A DNA stretch of 52,584 bases, from assembly GCA_021781535.1 (NCBI GenBank), contig JAJXWO010000028.1, positions 1 through 52,584 of the forward strand, read 5' to 3'. The position numbers and the translations under genes were made by a program. Within the stretch, counting starts at the first letter, position 1; every line of letters starts with the position of its first letter. Shown here piece after piece: positions 35,836 through 43,770 of this stretch. The notes below the pieces were generated by a model. It did not search any database. It saw only the letters and a program-made list of their open reading frames with translations, and was not told the DNA's origin. This stretch comes from Deltaproteobacteria bacterium. GTDB lineage: Bacteria > Desulfobacterota > Desulfuromonadia > Geobacterales > Pseudopelobacteraceae.

Positions 35836-36525
35836 TTAGTGTGCCTCTTCCAGCGAACCCTGGATGTAGATCATTGACAAGAGCATGAATACAAAGGCTT
35901 GAATAAACGAAACCAGTACACCCATCAGCATCATCGGCAGCGGAACAAGGAAAGGGGCCAGTCCGAAAAAGATCATCAGCACGAGTTCGTGGCCGTTCAT
36001 ATTGCCAAAGAGACGAAGTGTCAGTGAAACAGGGCGGCTCAGGTGGCCGATGACTTCGATAAAGAACATGATTGGAGCAAGCCAGGCGATAGGTCCGCAG
36101 AAATGTTTCAGATAGTGCAGGCCATGGTGCTTGATACCTACCACATGAGTGGAAACGAAGACGATTACCGCACATGCAGCCGTTGTGTTGATGTTTGCAG
36201 TCGGGGGAAAAAAACCGGGGATCAGACCGATAAGGTTTGATACGAGTACAAAAATAGCGATGGTGGCAATCAACGGGAAAAAAGGCCGGCCATGTTCACC
36301 CATGGTGTCGACAATCATGGTTTCAATGCCGCCGACAACGGTTTCCATGAAGTTCTGCAGCCCACTTGGAACCGTCTTGAGTGCTGCGGTGGCCAAAAGC
36401 GAAAGGACGAGAAGCAGTACGATGATCAGCCATGTGTAACTGATTGCATCAACGCTTGCTTCGCTAATGTGAAGAGGAGCAAGCAAATTACGGAAAAACT
36501 CAAGAAAAAGTAACGGGTGAACCAT
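35836..36525 (-). CDS. atpB: ATP synthase F0 subunit a
   Basis: The 229-residue stator membrane protein forms the ion channels beside the c ring. About six helices are predicted. The essential arginine is Arg171 in [13 protein letters not shown], preceded by HLSRP. I chose the ATG at 36525 ([10 protein letters not shown]), which has AGGAGG 9 bases before it; the frame is open to 36570 but that start has no such site. It follows atpI by 4 bases and precedes atpE. Confidence 0.95.
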   Translation of the reverse strand: MVHPLLFLEFFRNLLAPLHISEASVDAISYTWLIIVLLLVLSLLATAALKTVPSGLQNFMETVVGGIETMIVDTMGEHGRPFFPLIATIAIFVLVSNLIGLIPGFFPPTANINTTAACAVIVFVSTHVVGIKHHGLHYLKHFCGPIAWLAPIMFFIEVIGHLSRPVSLTLRLFGNMNGHELVLMIFFGLAPFLVPLPMMLMGVLVSFIQAFVFMLLSMIYIQGSLEEAH

Positions 36526-36529
36526 GGAG

Positions 36530-36910
36530 CTAACCTCCTGCGCGCAGGGCGCTGTATAGTGAAAGTGCAATTATGTTGATTACAATTACCGAAAGCCCGA
36601 TAAAAAGTCCGGCGAGTGAAAACCAGCCTGAAGTTATAATAAAATACAAAAGAAATCCGGTCAGGCTTAAACGGGCAATAAATCTGAGTTGAGCGTATGT
36701 GGTTGCCTTCGCAGGCAGCTGACCGAGAATACGTTGCAGAACATTACGAATCCAGAAAAAATTAGCAATCGCAATGCATCCGCCGGCTAGAGCGCCCAAA
36801 CCGACTTTTATGGAAAAGAAAGCCCATCCGGACAGGGTCAGAAAAGCCAGCAACCCCATACTACCCTTGATGATGACGGCAAAGAGGTTGTCCTCATTGA
36901 TCGTTATCAT
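36530..36910 (-). CDS. atpI: ATP synthase subunit I (AtpI)
   Basis: This 126-residue protein has four predicted helices and fits the ATP synthase I-chain family, with [17 protein letters not shown] in the second helix region and [16 protein letters not shown] later. AtpI helps c-ring assembly, and with AtpZ may form a magnesium/calcium channel. The start is placed at the ATG at 36910 ([10 protein letters not shown]), overlapping atpZ by 17 bases. The open frame to 36967 adds polar, unlikely residues. Confidence 0.82.
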   Translation of the reverse strand: MITINEDNLFAVIIKGSMGLLAFLTLSGWAFFSIKVGLGALAGGCIAIANFFWIRNVLQRILGQLPAKATTYAQLRFIARLSLTGFLLYFIITSGWFSLAGLFIGLSVIVINIIALSLYSALRAGG

Positions 36911-37130
36911 CACTTTTACGGATCTCCCTGCCGGCGATAACGTACACATTCTTGAAACCGGCGGCAATTCCTATGAATAAAAAGATATAAAAGAACCACG
37001 GCTTTGTATCAAGCCAGCGGTCAAGGGTCAAACCGAACCAGACGCCTATAGCGATCGCCAGTACAACAGAAATGCCCATGCTGGAAACCATGGCAAGACT
37101 TCGGAAAAGCTGACGATTGTTACCGACCAT
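36894..37130 (-). CDS. atpZ: AtpZ-like F0F1 ATPase accessory subunit
   Basis: This 78-residue protein has two membrane helices (about residues 14-34 and 46-64) around GVWFGLTLDRWLDTKPW. The second helix has IGIAAGFKNVYVI, matching AtpZ/AtpQ-type accessory proteins found at the head of ATP synthase operons. It overlaps atpI, as is usual for AtpZ-AtpI pairs. It is the first F0 gene after hemL, with 86 bases between them. Confidence 0.82.
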   Translation of the reverse strand: MVGNNRQLFRSLAMVSSMGISVVLAIAIGVWFGLTLDRWLDTKPWFFYIFLFIGIAAGFKNVYVIAGREIRKSDDNDQ

Positions 37131-37216
37131 AAAAACTCACTTGGTGAAGCGGCATAAAACCGGTACTCAATACCATAGGTATGGTTGATATGTCAAACAG
37201 AAACGAAAGCAAATCG

Positions 37217-38503
37217 TTACGAGATCTGTTTGAAACATTTAGCTGCCGCTGCGATAGTTTTCTCGATATCGGACTCGGTGTGCGCAGCAGAAATGAATGC
37301 GGTTTCGAATTGAGAAGGCGCGAGATAGACGCCCTCATCCAACATGGCAAGGAAATATTTAGCAAAAGCCTTGGTGTCGCATCTGGAGGCGGTTGACCAG
37401 TCAAAAACCTCGCCACTGGTGAAAAATGCACAAAACATGCTGCCGACACGGGTAGCGTAGATTGGGTATCCGGCATCTCTGGCTGCCTTGGCAATGCCAT
37501 CGGCAACAGTACGACTTTTTTCCTCCAGAGCTTTATAAAATCCCGGTTGTTTGAGTATGTTCAGTGTTGCTATCCCCGCCGACATGGCAAGGGGATTGCC
37601 GGACAGGGTACCGGCCTGATAGATCCCGCCTGATGGGGAGAGCTTTTCCATGATGTCGCGTTTGCCACCAAAGGCTCCAACCGGTAAACCACCGCCAATG
37701 ATCTTGCCAAGAGTTGTCATGTCCGGAGTAACACCAAACAGCGCCTGAGCGCCACCGTAAGCAACTCGGAAGCCGGACATGACTTCATCAAAAATCAAAA
37801 TGATCCCTTCATTAGTACAAATTTCGCGAAGGCCTTCCAAAAAACCCTCACGTGGAGGCACTGTCCCCATATTGCCAGCCACCGGCTCAACAATGATACA
37901 GGCAATGGAATTTTTGTGTGCTGCAACCAGACTTCTGACTGAATCAAGCGAATTGTATTCGGCGGTGAGCGTAAGTCTGGCAACATCGGCCGGAACGCCG
38001 GGAGAGTCGGGGACTCCAAAAGTTGCAGCACCTGATCCGGCCTTGACCAGAAGGGAATCAGCGTGGCCGTGATAGCAGCCGGAGAACTTCATTATCTTGT
38101 CACGTCCGGTATATCCGCGAGCAAGCCGTATGGCACTCATGGTTGCTTCGGTGCCAGAGCTCACCATTCGGACCATTTCGATGGAAGGTACTGCATCAAT
38201 GACAAGATTAGCAAGAATAGTCTCCCGTTCTGTCGGCGCTCCAAAGCTTGCGCCGCTAACCATTGTGTCCTGCACGGCAGCTATGATGTCGGGGTGGCAA
38301 TGGCCGGCAATCATCGGTCCCCACGAGCCGACATAGTCAATAAAAACATTTCCATCTTCATCATGTATATGGCTGCCGCTCGCCTTTTTAATAAACAGCG
38401 GGTCGGCACCAACAGATTTGAAGGCACGCACAGGGCTATTGACTCCGCCGGGAATAGACGTTTTTGCCTGCTGGAAAAGAATACTGGAGCGTTCATGATT
38501 CAT
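37217..38503 (-). CDS. hemL: glutamate-1-semialdehyde 2,1-aminomutase
   Basis: This 428-residue PLP enzyme makes 5-aminolevulinate in the C5 heme pathway, important for an organism rich in cytochromes. It has [10 protein letters not shown] near the start, [20 protein letters not shown] (about residues 119-138), GCYHGHADS, the DEVMSGFR motif with the PLP Asp, and the Schiff-base lysine in [25 protein letters not shown] stands just before the ATG. It is divergent from nuoA and upstream of the F0 genes, an arrangement I recall from Geobacter genomes. Confidence 0.97.
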   Translation of the reverse strand: MNHERSSILFQQAKTSIPGGVNSPVRAFKSVGADPLFIKKASGSHIHDEDGNVFIDYVGSWGPMIAGHCHPDIIAAVQDTMVSGASFGAPTERETILANLVIDAVPSIEMVRMVSSGTEATMSAIRLARGYTGRDKIMKFSGCYHGHADSLLVKAGSGAATFGVPDSPGVPADVARLTLTAEYNSLDSVRSLVAAHKNSIACIIVEPVAGNMGTVPPREGFLEGLREICTNEGIILIFDEVMSGFRVAYGGAQALFGVTPDMTTLGKIIGGGLPVGAFGGKRDIMEKLSPSGGIYQAGTLSGNPLAMSAGIATLNILKQPGFYKALEEKSRTVADGIAKAARDAGYPIYATRVGSMFCAFFTSGEVFDWSTASRCDTKAFAKYFLAMLDEGVYLAPSQFETAFISAAHTESDIEKTIAAAAKCFKQIS

Positions 38504-38603
38504 GGGGTCACCTCCGGGGAAAATTAGCTGTGAAAATTAGTCTGACAAAGAGGCGTATCTATCATACAGTAGCCGGTGGTGTCAATGGTAAAGGTTTAAT
38601 TTT

Positions 38604-38620
38604 ATTTGTAATTTACAAAT
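38604..38620. promoter_or_regulatory. perfect dyad, candidate operator upstream of nuoA
   Basis: ATTTGTAA and TTACAAAT form a perfect 8-base inverted repeat around one T. It lies 41 bases upstream of the -35 box of the nuo promoter and 100 bases from the hemL start. The size and symmetry fit a dimeric regulator site, but no regulator can be named. Confidence 0.4.
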
Positions 38621-38638
38621 TCAGCCCCTCTGTGTTTA

Positions 38639-38656
38639 TTTTTACACGAGTAAAAA
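38639..38656. promoter_or_regulatory. second dyad next to the nuo -35 box
   Basis: TTTTTAC and GTAAAAA form a perfect 7-base inverted repeat around ACGA, ending 5 bases before the -35 box. It could be an operator. It could also act as a hairpin ending a transcript coming from hemL-side promoters, although the T run is short. Confidence 0.4.
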
Positions 38657-38661
38657 AACTG

Positions 38662-38690
38662 TTGACAAAGAAATTCAAATAACCTATTAC
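38662..38690 (+). promoter_or_regulatory. nuo operon promoter
   Basis: A perfect -35 box TTGACA (38662-38667), a 17-base spacer and TATTAC (38685-38690) form a good sigma70 promoter. Transcription would start near 38697, about 42 bases before the nuoA ATG. It is the only strong candidate upstream of the 14-gene operon. Confidence 0.7.
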
Positions 38691-38702
38691 AAGCAGCGTT
38701 TG

Positions 38703-38730
38703 TATACAGTATACAGTACGCAGTAAGGAG
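38703..38730 (+). repeat. four 7-base tandem units in the nuoA leader
   Basis: Four units follow one another: TATACAG, TATACAG, TACGCAG, TAAGGAG. The last one includes the AGGAG ribosome binding site of nuoA, whose ATG is 8 bases on. The stretch lies inside the predicted 5' untranslated region. Confidence 0.6.
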
Positions 38731-38738
38731 GGCTATCA

Positions 38739-39095
38739 ATGCTCGGTGCATATTTACCAATATTACTTTTGGTGCTCGTGGCAGTAGGGTTCGGGCTTGT
38801 TTCTCTTGTCATGTCATCGTTGATTGGGCAGAAAAACCCGTCGAAACTGAAGCTGCAGCCGTACGAAAGTGGCTGCGATCCGGTAGGAACGGCTCGTGAA
38901 CGTTATTCGATCAAGTTTTATATGATCGCCGTACTGTTTATTCTGTTCGATATCGAGGCTGTGTTTCTGTACCCATGGGCCATCCTTTACAAGAAGCTGG
39001 GTGTGTTCGGATTGGTTGAGATGGGTGTATTCATTGTCATTCTTTTTGTGGGTTATATTTACGTCTGGAAAAAAGGAGCGCTGGAATGGGAGTAG
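38739..39095 (+). CDS. nuoA: NADH-quinone oxidoreductase subunit A
   Basis: This 118-residue complex I subunit has three membrane helices (about 3-25, 62-84 and 89-112). The conserved polar loop contains [20 protein letters not shown] (about residues 43-62), and helix 2 has [12 protein letters not shown]. It helps form the link between the quinone site and the membrane arm. AGGAG of the repeat unit precedes its ATG. It is the first gene of the nuo operon and overlaps nuoB by 10 bases. Confidence 0.96.
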   Translation: MLGAYLPILLLVLVAVGFGLVSLVMSSLIGQKNPSKLKLQPYESGCDPVGTARERYSIKFYMIAVLFILFDIEAVFLYPWAILYKKLGVFGLVEMGVFIVILFVGYIYVWKKGALEWE

Positions 39096-39601
39096 ATAAT
39101 CCGCTTGGCGATAACGTTATCACCACATCACTTGATGCACTTGTGAACTGGTCACGGAAGTCGTCCATCTGGCCGATGACCTTTGGTTTGGCATGTTGTG
39201 CCATTGAGATGATGGCTACCGGTGCCTCTCACAATGACTTGGACCGTTTCGGGATTATTTTTCGAGCCTCACCCCGCCAGTCCGACTGTATTATTATTGC
39301 AGGAACGGTAACCAAAAAAATGCTTCCGGTCATCAAGACGGTGTATGAGCAGATGCCTGAGCCAAAATGGGTTATTGCAATGGGTGCATGCGCCTGCTCC
39401 GGCGGGATTTTTGATACCTATAGTGTCGTGCAGGGAATCGATGAGGCATTGCCGGTTGATGTTTATATCCCCGGTTGTCCTCCTCGTCCCGAGGCGCTCC
39501 TGTTCGGCCTGATGAAGCTGCAGGACAAGATTATGAAAGAGCGGAACTCATTCGGCTCCGCTATCGGTTTGGGGCAGCGCTATATTCCTGAGGCGGCCTG
39601 A
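39086..39601 (+). CDS. nuoB: NADH-quinone oxidoreductase subunit B
   Basis: The 171-residue subunit holds the last iron-sulfur cluster (N2) before quinone. Its ligands are Cys37 and Cys38 in [10 protein letters not shown], Cys102 in GACACSGG, and Cys131 in [11 protein letters not shown]. The start ATG lies inside the end of nuoA, so translation is coupled. Length is slightly below the Escherichia coli protein because the N-terminal extension is absent. Confidence 0.96.
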   Translation: MGVDNPLGDNVITTSLDALVNWSRKSSIWPMTFGLACCAIEMMATGASHNDLDRFGIIFRASPRQSDCIIIAGTVTKKMLPVIKTVYEQMPEPKWVIAMGACACSGGIFDTYSVVQGIDEALPVDVYIPGCPPRPEALLFGLMKLQDKIMKERNSFGSAIGLGQRYIPEAA

Positions 39602-39659
39602 TCACCAGTAAGTAGGTAGTAGCGAATACACACAAAATCCCACAAAAGGGTTGGATATC

Positions 39660-40148
39660 ATGGCAGAAAACAATCGTGCAGTACTGAAGCTGAAGGAAAA
39701 ATTCACCACTTCGATCATTGATGTCGTCGAATTCAGAGGAGAAGTGACGGTAACCGTAGCGAAGGATGCCATTATCGAAATCCTTTCGTTCCTTAAACAG
39801 TCACTTCAGTACAACCTGCTTACTGACCTTACTGCAGTTGATTATTTGGGAAAAAAAGAAGAGCGCTTCATGATGGTGTATCTGCTCTACTCTATCCCCA
39901 ACAAGGATCGCTTGCGTATCAAAACGCCGGTGGCTGAAGCTGATTGCCGTATTCCGACTGCATCCACGGTATGGAAAACAGCAAACTGGCTTGAACGTGA
40001 AGTTTATGACCTGTTTGGGATTACCTTCGACGGGCATCCCGACCTCCGGCGAATTCTCATGACTGATGACTGGGTAGGACACCCTCTCCGCAAGGACTAT
40101 CCGCTACAGGGACCGGACCGTGAGCCCTATAAAGGGCGTTTGTCATAG
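39660..40148 (+). CDS. nuoC: NADH-quinone oxidoreductase subunit C
   Basis: This 162-residue hydrophilic subunit of the peripheral arm carries the 30-kDa signature EREVYDLFGITFDGHPDLRR (about residues 115-134). NuoC and NuoD are separate genes here, unlike the fused form in enterobacteria. I chose the ATG at 39660 (MAENNRAVLK) with AAGGG about 9 bases before; the TTG at 39651 sits right against that site. nuoD follows after 44 bases. Confidence 0.94.
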   Translation: MAENNRAVLKLKEKFTTSIIDVVEFRGEVTVTVAKDAIIEILSFLKQSLQYNLLTDLTAVDYLGKKEERFMMVYLLYSIPNKDRLRIKTPVAEADCRIPTASTVWKTANWLEREVYDLFGITFDGHPDLRRILMTDDWVGHPLRKDYPLQGPDREPYKGRLS

Positions 40149-40192
40149 TTTTATTACATCGTTCTGTAATCCGATCATAGAAGAGGCGATAC

Positions 40193-41365
40193 ATGGCTAC
40201 TACTGAAACAATGACACTAAATATGGGTCCACAACACCCCAGTACACACGGGGTTCTGCGGCTCGTTCTCGAACTTGACGGCGAGGTGATCGTCAAGGTT
40301 ACTCCTCACATCGGCTTTTTGCACCGTGGCGTCGAGAAGCTTGCTGAGCATCGTACGTATCACCAGATTCTTCCGTTGACTGACCGACTCGACTATCTGG
40401 CGCCAATGAGCAACAATCTTGGATATATACTGGCTGTCGAAAAGCTGATGGCCGTCGAAGTGCCGGAACGCGCTGAAACGATCAGGATTATTATGGCCGA
40501 GTTGACGAGGCTTGAGTCTCATCTGGTTTGGCTGGCCTGTCACGCCCTCGACATCGGTGCCATGACAGTTTTTATTTATGCATTTCGTGAGCGTGAAACT
40601 GTTATGGAGACCTATGAACTGATCTCCGGTGCCCGTATGACGTCAAACTTTTTCCGCGTCGGAGGACTTTCGCAGGATGTTCCGGAAGAGTTTGTTAAAA
40701 AGGTCAGTGATTTCATTGATTCAATGCCAGGTTATCTTGACCAGTATGAAGGCCTTTTGACAACTAACCCGATCTGGCTCAAGCGTACAGTTGGCAACGG
40801 CGTTATTTCAGCTGATGATGCAATTGATATCGGTATTACCGGACCTGCCTTGAGAGGTTCCGGGGTGGATTGGGATTTGCGGAGAGATAATCCGTATAGT
40901 GGGTACGAAAAGTACCAGTTCAAGGTTCCTGTTGGTGAAAACTGCGACACTTTCGATCGGTATAAAGTGCGCCTGGTTGAGATGCGCGAAGCCTGTAAAA
41001 TTGTCCGTCAAGCTCTTGATAAACTCAAGCCGGGCCCGGTACTGGCTGATTGTCCCCAGGTTTGTTATCCGCCTAAGGAAAATGTTTACAACAGTATCGA
41101 GGGACTTATTCACCACTTCAAGATTGCTTCCGAAGGTTTCTATGCACCGGAAGGTGAAGTATATCAGGGCGTAGAGGCCCCGAAAGGCGAACTTGGATTC
41201 TATCTTGTCAGCGATGGCGGCAACAAGCCTGAGCGTATGAGGATTCGCCCGCCTTCATTTGTGAATCTACAGGCCATCGAAAAGATGAGTGTTGGTTCAA
41301 TGATTGCTGACTTGGTAGCCGTAATCGGTACTCTGGATATTGTTCTTGGTGAAATCGACAGATAA
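40193..41365 (+). CDS. nuoD: NADH-quinone oxidoreductase subunit D
   Basis: This 390-residue subunit forms most of the quinone-binding pocket with NuoB. It has NMGPQHPSTHGVLRL near residues 9-23 with the conserved HGVLR, LHRGVEKLAEHRTY (about 42-55), the YLAPMSNN stretch and the canonical C-terminus ending GTLDIVLGEIDR. It is related to the large subunit of NiFe hydrogenases but lacks the nickel-ligand cysteine pairs. The intact end and length show that the gene is complete. Confidence 0.96.
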   Translation: MATTETMTLNMGPQHPSTHGVLRLVLELDGEVIVKVTPHIGFLHRGVEKLAEHRTYHQILPLTDRLDYLAPMSNNLGYILAVEKLMAVEVPERAETIRIIMAELTRLESHLVWLACHALDIGAMTVFIYAFRERETVMETYELISGARMTSNFFRVGGLSQDVPEEFVKKVSDFIDSMPGYLDQYEGLLTTNPIWLKRTVGNGVISADDAIDIGITGPALRGSGVDWDLRRDNPYSGYEKYQFKVPVGENCDTFDRYKVRLVEMREACKIVRQALDKLKPGPVLADCPQVCYPPKENVYNSIEGLIHHFKIASEGFYAPEGEVYQGVEAPKGELGFYLVSDGGNKPERMRIRPPSFVNLQAIEKMSVGSMIADLVAVIGTLDIVLGEIDR

Positions 41366-41394
41366 CTCCGCACGATTCAAAGGAGATGGGGCGC

Positions 41395-41907
41395 ATGAGT
41401 GACGTAGTAGCGCAGCAGGGCACAGAGCAGGAACCAGAAGTTGATCTATCCATAGCCGATGCGGTCATTGATAAATATATAGATATCCCTGGAAACCTGA
41501 TGCCGGTTTTACAGGGTGTTCAGGATGAATACGGCTATGTTCCGCGTGTTGTGGCTGATCATGTGGCCGAGCGACTCAATGTGTATCCGAGCCAGATTTA
41601 CGGCGTACTCACATTTTATGCTCAGTTTCATCTGAAGCCGCGTGGCAAATTTATCATCCGTGTTTGTGTTGGCACAGCCTGCCACGTTCAAGGTGCGACC
41701 CGAATAGTTGAGACATTCTTTGACAAATTGCACATCGGCCATGCAGAGACCACACCGGATCTGAGATATACTTTTGAAAAGGTTGCGTGTCTAGGGGCTT
41801 GTGGAATGGCGCCGTTAGCGATGGTCAATGATTCTACCTACGGCGGGATGACAGTACAAAAAGTCGACGAGATTGTGGCTGATTATAATCAGAGACCATT
41901 GAAGTAG
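41395..41907 (+). CDS. nuoE: NADH-quinone oxidoreductase subunit E
   Basis: This 170-residue thioredoxin-fold subunit carries the N1a [2Fe-2S] cluster. Ligands are Cys91 and Cys96 (CVGTAC) and Cys132 and Cys136 (CLGAC). Two in-frame ATGs are possible; I chose 41395 because AGGAG at 41381-41385 is 9 bases before it but directly abuts the ATG at 41386. It belongs to the NADH dehydrogenase module with nuoF and nuoG. Confidence 0.95.
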   Translation: MSDVVAQQGTEQEPEVDLSIADAVIDKYIDIPGNLMPVLQGVQDEYGYVPRVVADHVAERLNVYPSQIYGVLTFYAQFHLKPRGKFIIRVCVGTACHVQGATRIVETFFDKLHIGHAETTPDLRYTFEKVACLGACGMAPLAMVNDSTYGGMTVQKVDEIVADYNQRPLK

Positions 41908-41946
41908 CACGTAGCTCGAAACTATCCAGCAGGGGACAATTGAGTC

Positions 41947-43728
41947 ATGAGCGAAAACGCAGGAATACAGATTCTTATCTGCCAGGGGACCGGCGGTATT
42001 TCAATGGGTGCCAAAGATGTCGAGGCAGCTTTTGTAAAGCTACTCGCTGAAAAGGGCGTTAATGCAGTAGTCGGCAAGCGGTGCGACGTTATTAAAACCG
42101 GTTGTCGTGGTCTTTGTGCCAATGACGTACTGGTTGACGTTATCACTCCCGAATTGGGCCGCGTTACCTACGATTTCGTTAAACCTGAAGAGGTTGAAAA
42201 GATTATTGACGAGCATATCGTCAATAATGAAATTATAGAAAAGCGCAAAGCAAAGCCGTACTATAATCAGTTTGTTGATGCCCAGATGCGTGTCGTTATG
42301 ACCGGTTGTGGGCAGATTGACCCTGATAGTATTGATGCCTACAAGGAAGAAGATGGCTTCAAGGCAATCGAGAAGTGCGTAAAAACCATGAAGCCGGAAG
42401 AGGTTATCGACGAGGTTAAGAAATCCGGTCTTCGCGGTCGTGGGGGCGGCGGTTTCCCTACCGGAATGAAATGGTCCTTTTGTAAAGCTTCCCCTGGTGA
42501 ACATAAATACCTGATCTGTAATGCTGACGAAGGTGACCCAGGCGCTTTTATGGACCGTTCGCTGCTCGAAGGCGACCCGTTCTGTATTATTGAAGGAATG
42601 ATGATTGCTGCTTACGCTATCGGGTGTGACTTTGGATATGTATATGTTCGCGCCGAGTACCCCCTCGCTGTTCAGCGCCTTCAGCACGCAATTGATGTCT
42701 GTTATGAAAACGGTTACCTGGGGAAGAATATCCAGGGGTGGGGCATGGATTTTGACATGCGCATAAAGATGGGTGCCGGTGCTTTCGTCTGCGGCGAAGA
42801 AACGGCTTTGATGGCATCCATTGAAGGACATCGCGGCATGAGCCGTCCAAGACCACCGTTTCCTGCAGTTCGCGGTCTGTGGGGCAAGCCAACCAATATT
42901 AACAACGTTGAAACATTCGGTAACGTCCGCCACATCATCAACAAGGGTGGTGACTGGTACGCTTCGCTTGGTACTGAAACAACCAAAGGAACGAAAATTT
43001 TTGCAGTAACTGGTAAAGTGAAGCATACCGGTCTTGTGGAAGTTCCTGCCGGGATGAAAGTACGTGAAGTTATTTATGATGTTTGCGGTGGTATTGCTAA
43101 CAACCGCAAGTTCAAAGCAGTCCAGGCTGGAGGACCGTCCGGAGGATGTATCCCGGCTGAGATTCTTGATACGCCGGTTGACTATGACTCCCTGATCAAA
43201 GCGGGCGCCATGATGGGCTCCGGGGGCCTGGTTGTCATGGACGAGACAACCTGCATGGTAGATGTCTCTCGCTTCTTTCTCAACTTCACAAGGGAAGAGT
43301 CCTGCGGTAAATGTGTTCCATGCCGTATTGGTCTGAAAGTCATGCTTGATATTCTTGAGCGCATTACTGAAGGCCGTGGCGAACTGTCTGATATTGATAC
43401 ACTTCAGGATCTGGGTGTTGCAATTAAGAAAGCATCTCTTTGTGGTCTCGGACAAACAGCACCAAATCCGATTTTGTCAACCATCAACTATTTCCGCCAT
43501 GAATATGAAGCGCACATTATAGAAAAACGCTGCCCCTCCAACTGCTGTAAGGATTTATTGCTGTGGCAGGTTGTTGAAGATAAATGTGTTAAGTGCGGCG
43601 CCTGCAAGAAAGCCTGCCCTGTTGACGCAATTGTCTGGGAAAAAGGGCAAATTGCATACCTTGACAAGGAAAAATGCACCAAGTGTAAATCCTGCTACGA
43701 TGCCTGCCGTTTTATGGCCATTGAATAA
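41947..43728 (+). CDS. nuoF: NADH-quinone oxidoreductase subunit F, long form with extra iron-sulfur domains
   Basis: This 593-residue protein is about 150 residues longer than E. coli NuoF. Residues 1-95 form a thioredoxin-like domain. Residues 110-510 are the core, with NADH-binding GLRGRGGGGFPTGMKW (161-176), FMN-site GAGAFVCGEETAL, and the N3 [4Fe-4S] ligands Cys453, Cys456, Cys459 and Cys499. A C-terminal ferredoxin domain has two C-x2-C-x2-C-x3-C sets, at 547-557 and 577-587. This layout matches HydB/HndC subunits of NAD(P)-linked hydrogenases. In the first domain the usual C-x4-C is C-x4-G: Cys12 is kept and residue 17 is Gly, while an additional Cys46 precedes Cys53 and Cys57. The start ATG has AGGGGA before it. 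Confidence 0.95.
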   Translation: MSENAGIQILICQGTGGISMGAKDVEAAFVKLLAEKGVNAVVGKRCDVIKTGCRGLCANDVLVDVITPELGRVTYDFVKPEEVEKIIDEHIVNNEIIEKRKAKPYYNQFVDAQMRVVMTGCGQIDPDSIDAYKEEDGFKAIEKCVKTMKPEEVIDEVKKSGLRGRGGGGFPTGMKWSFCKASPGEHKYLICNADEGDPGAFMDRSLLEGDPFCIIEGMMIAAYAIGCDFGYVYVRAEYPLAVQRLQHAIDVCYENGYLGKNIQGWGMDFDMRIKMGAGAFVCGEETALMASIEGHRGMSRPRPPFPAVRGLWGKPTNINNVETFGNVRHIINKGGDWYASLGTETTKGTKIFAVTGKVKHTGLVEVPAGMKVREVIYDVCGGIANNRKFKAVQAGGPSGGCIPAEILDTPVDYDSLIKAGAMMGSGGLVVMDETTCMVDVSRFFLNFTREESCGKCVPCRIGLKVMLDILERITEGRGELSDIDTLQDLGVAIKKASLCGLGQTAPNPILSTINYFRHEYEAHIIEKRCPSNCCKDLLLWQVVEDKCVKCGACKKACPVDAIVWEKGQIAYLDKEKCTKCKSCYDACRFMAIE

Positions 43729-43770
43729 GTTCCTTACGCACACGGTCAAACTCACTGAACAGAGGTTGAG

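Noticed and set aside
42040..43455. Open frame of 471 codons antisense to nuoF
   Set aside because: It mirrors a highly conserved gene, has no ribosome binding site or family motif, and its composition is what reverse reading of nuoF codons gives.
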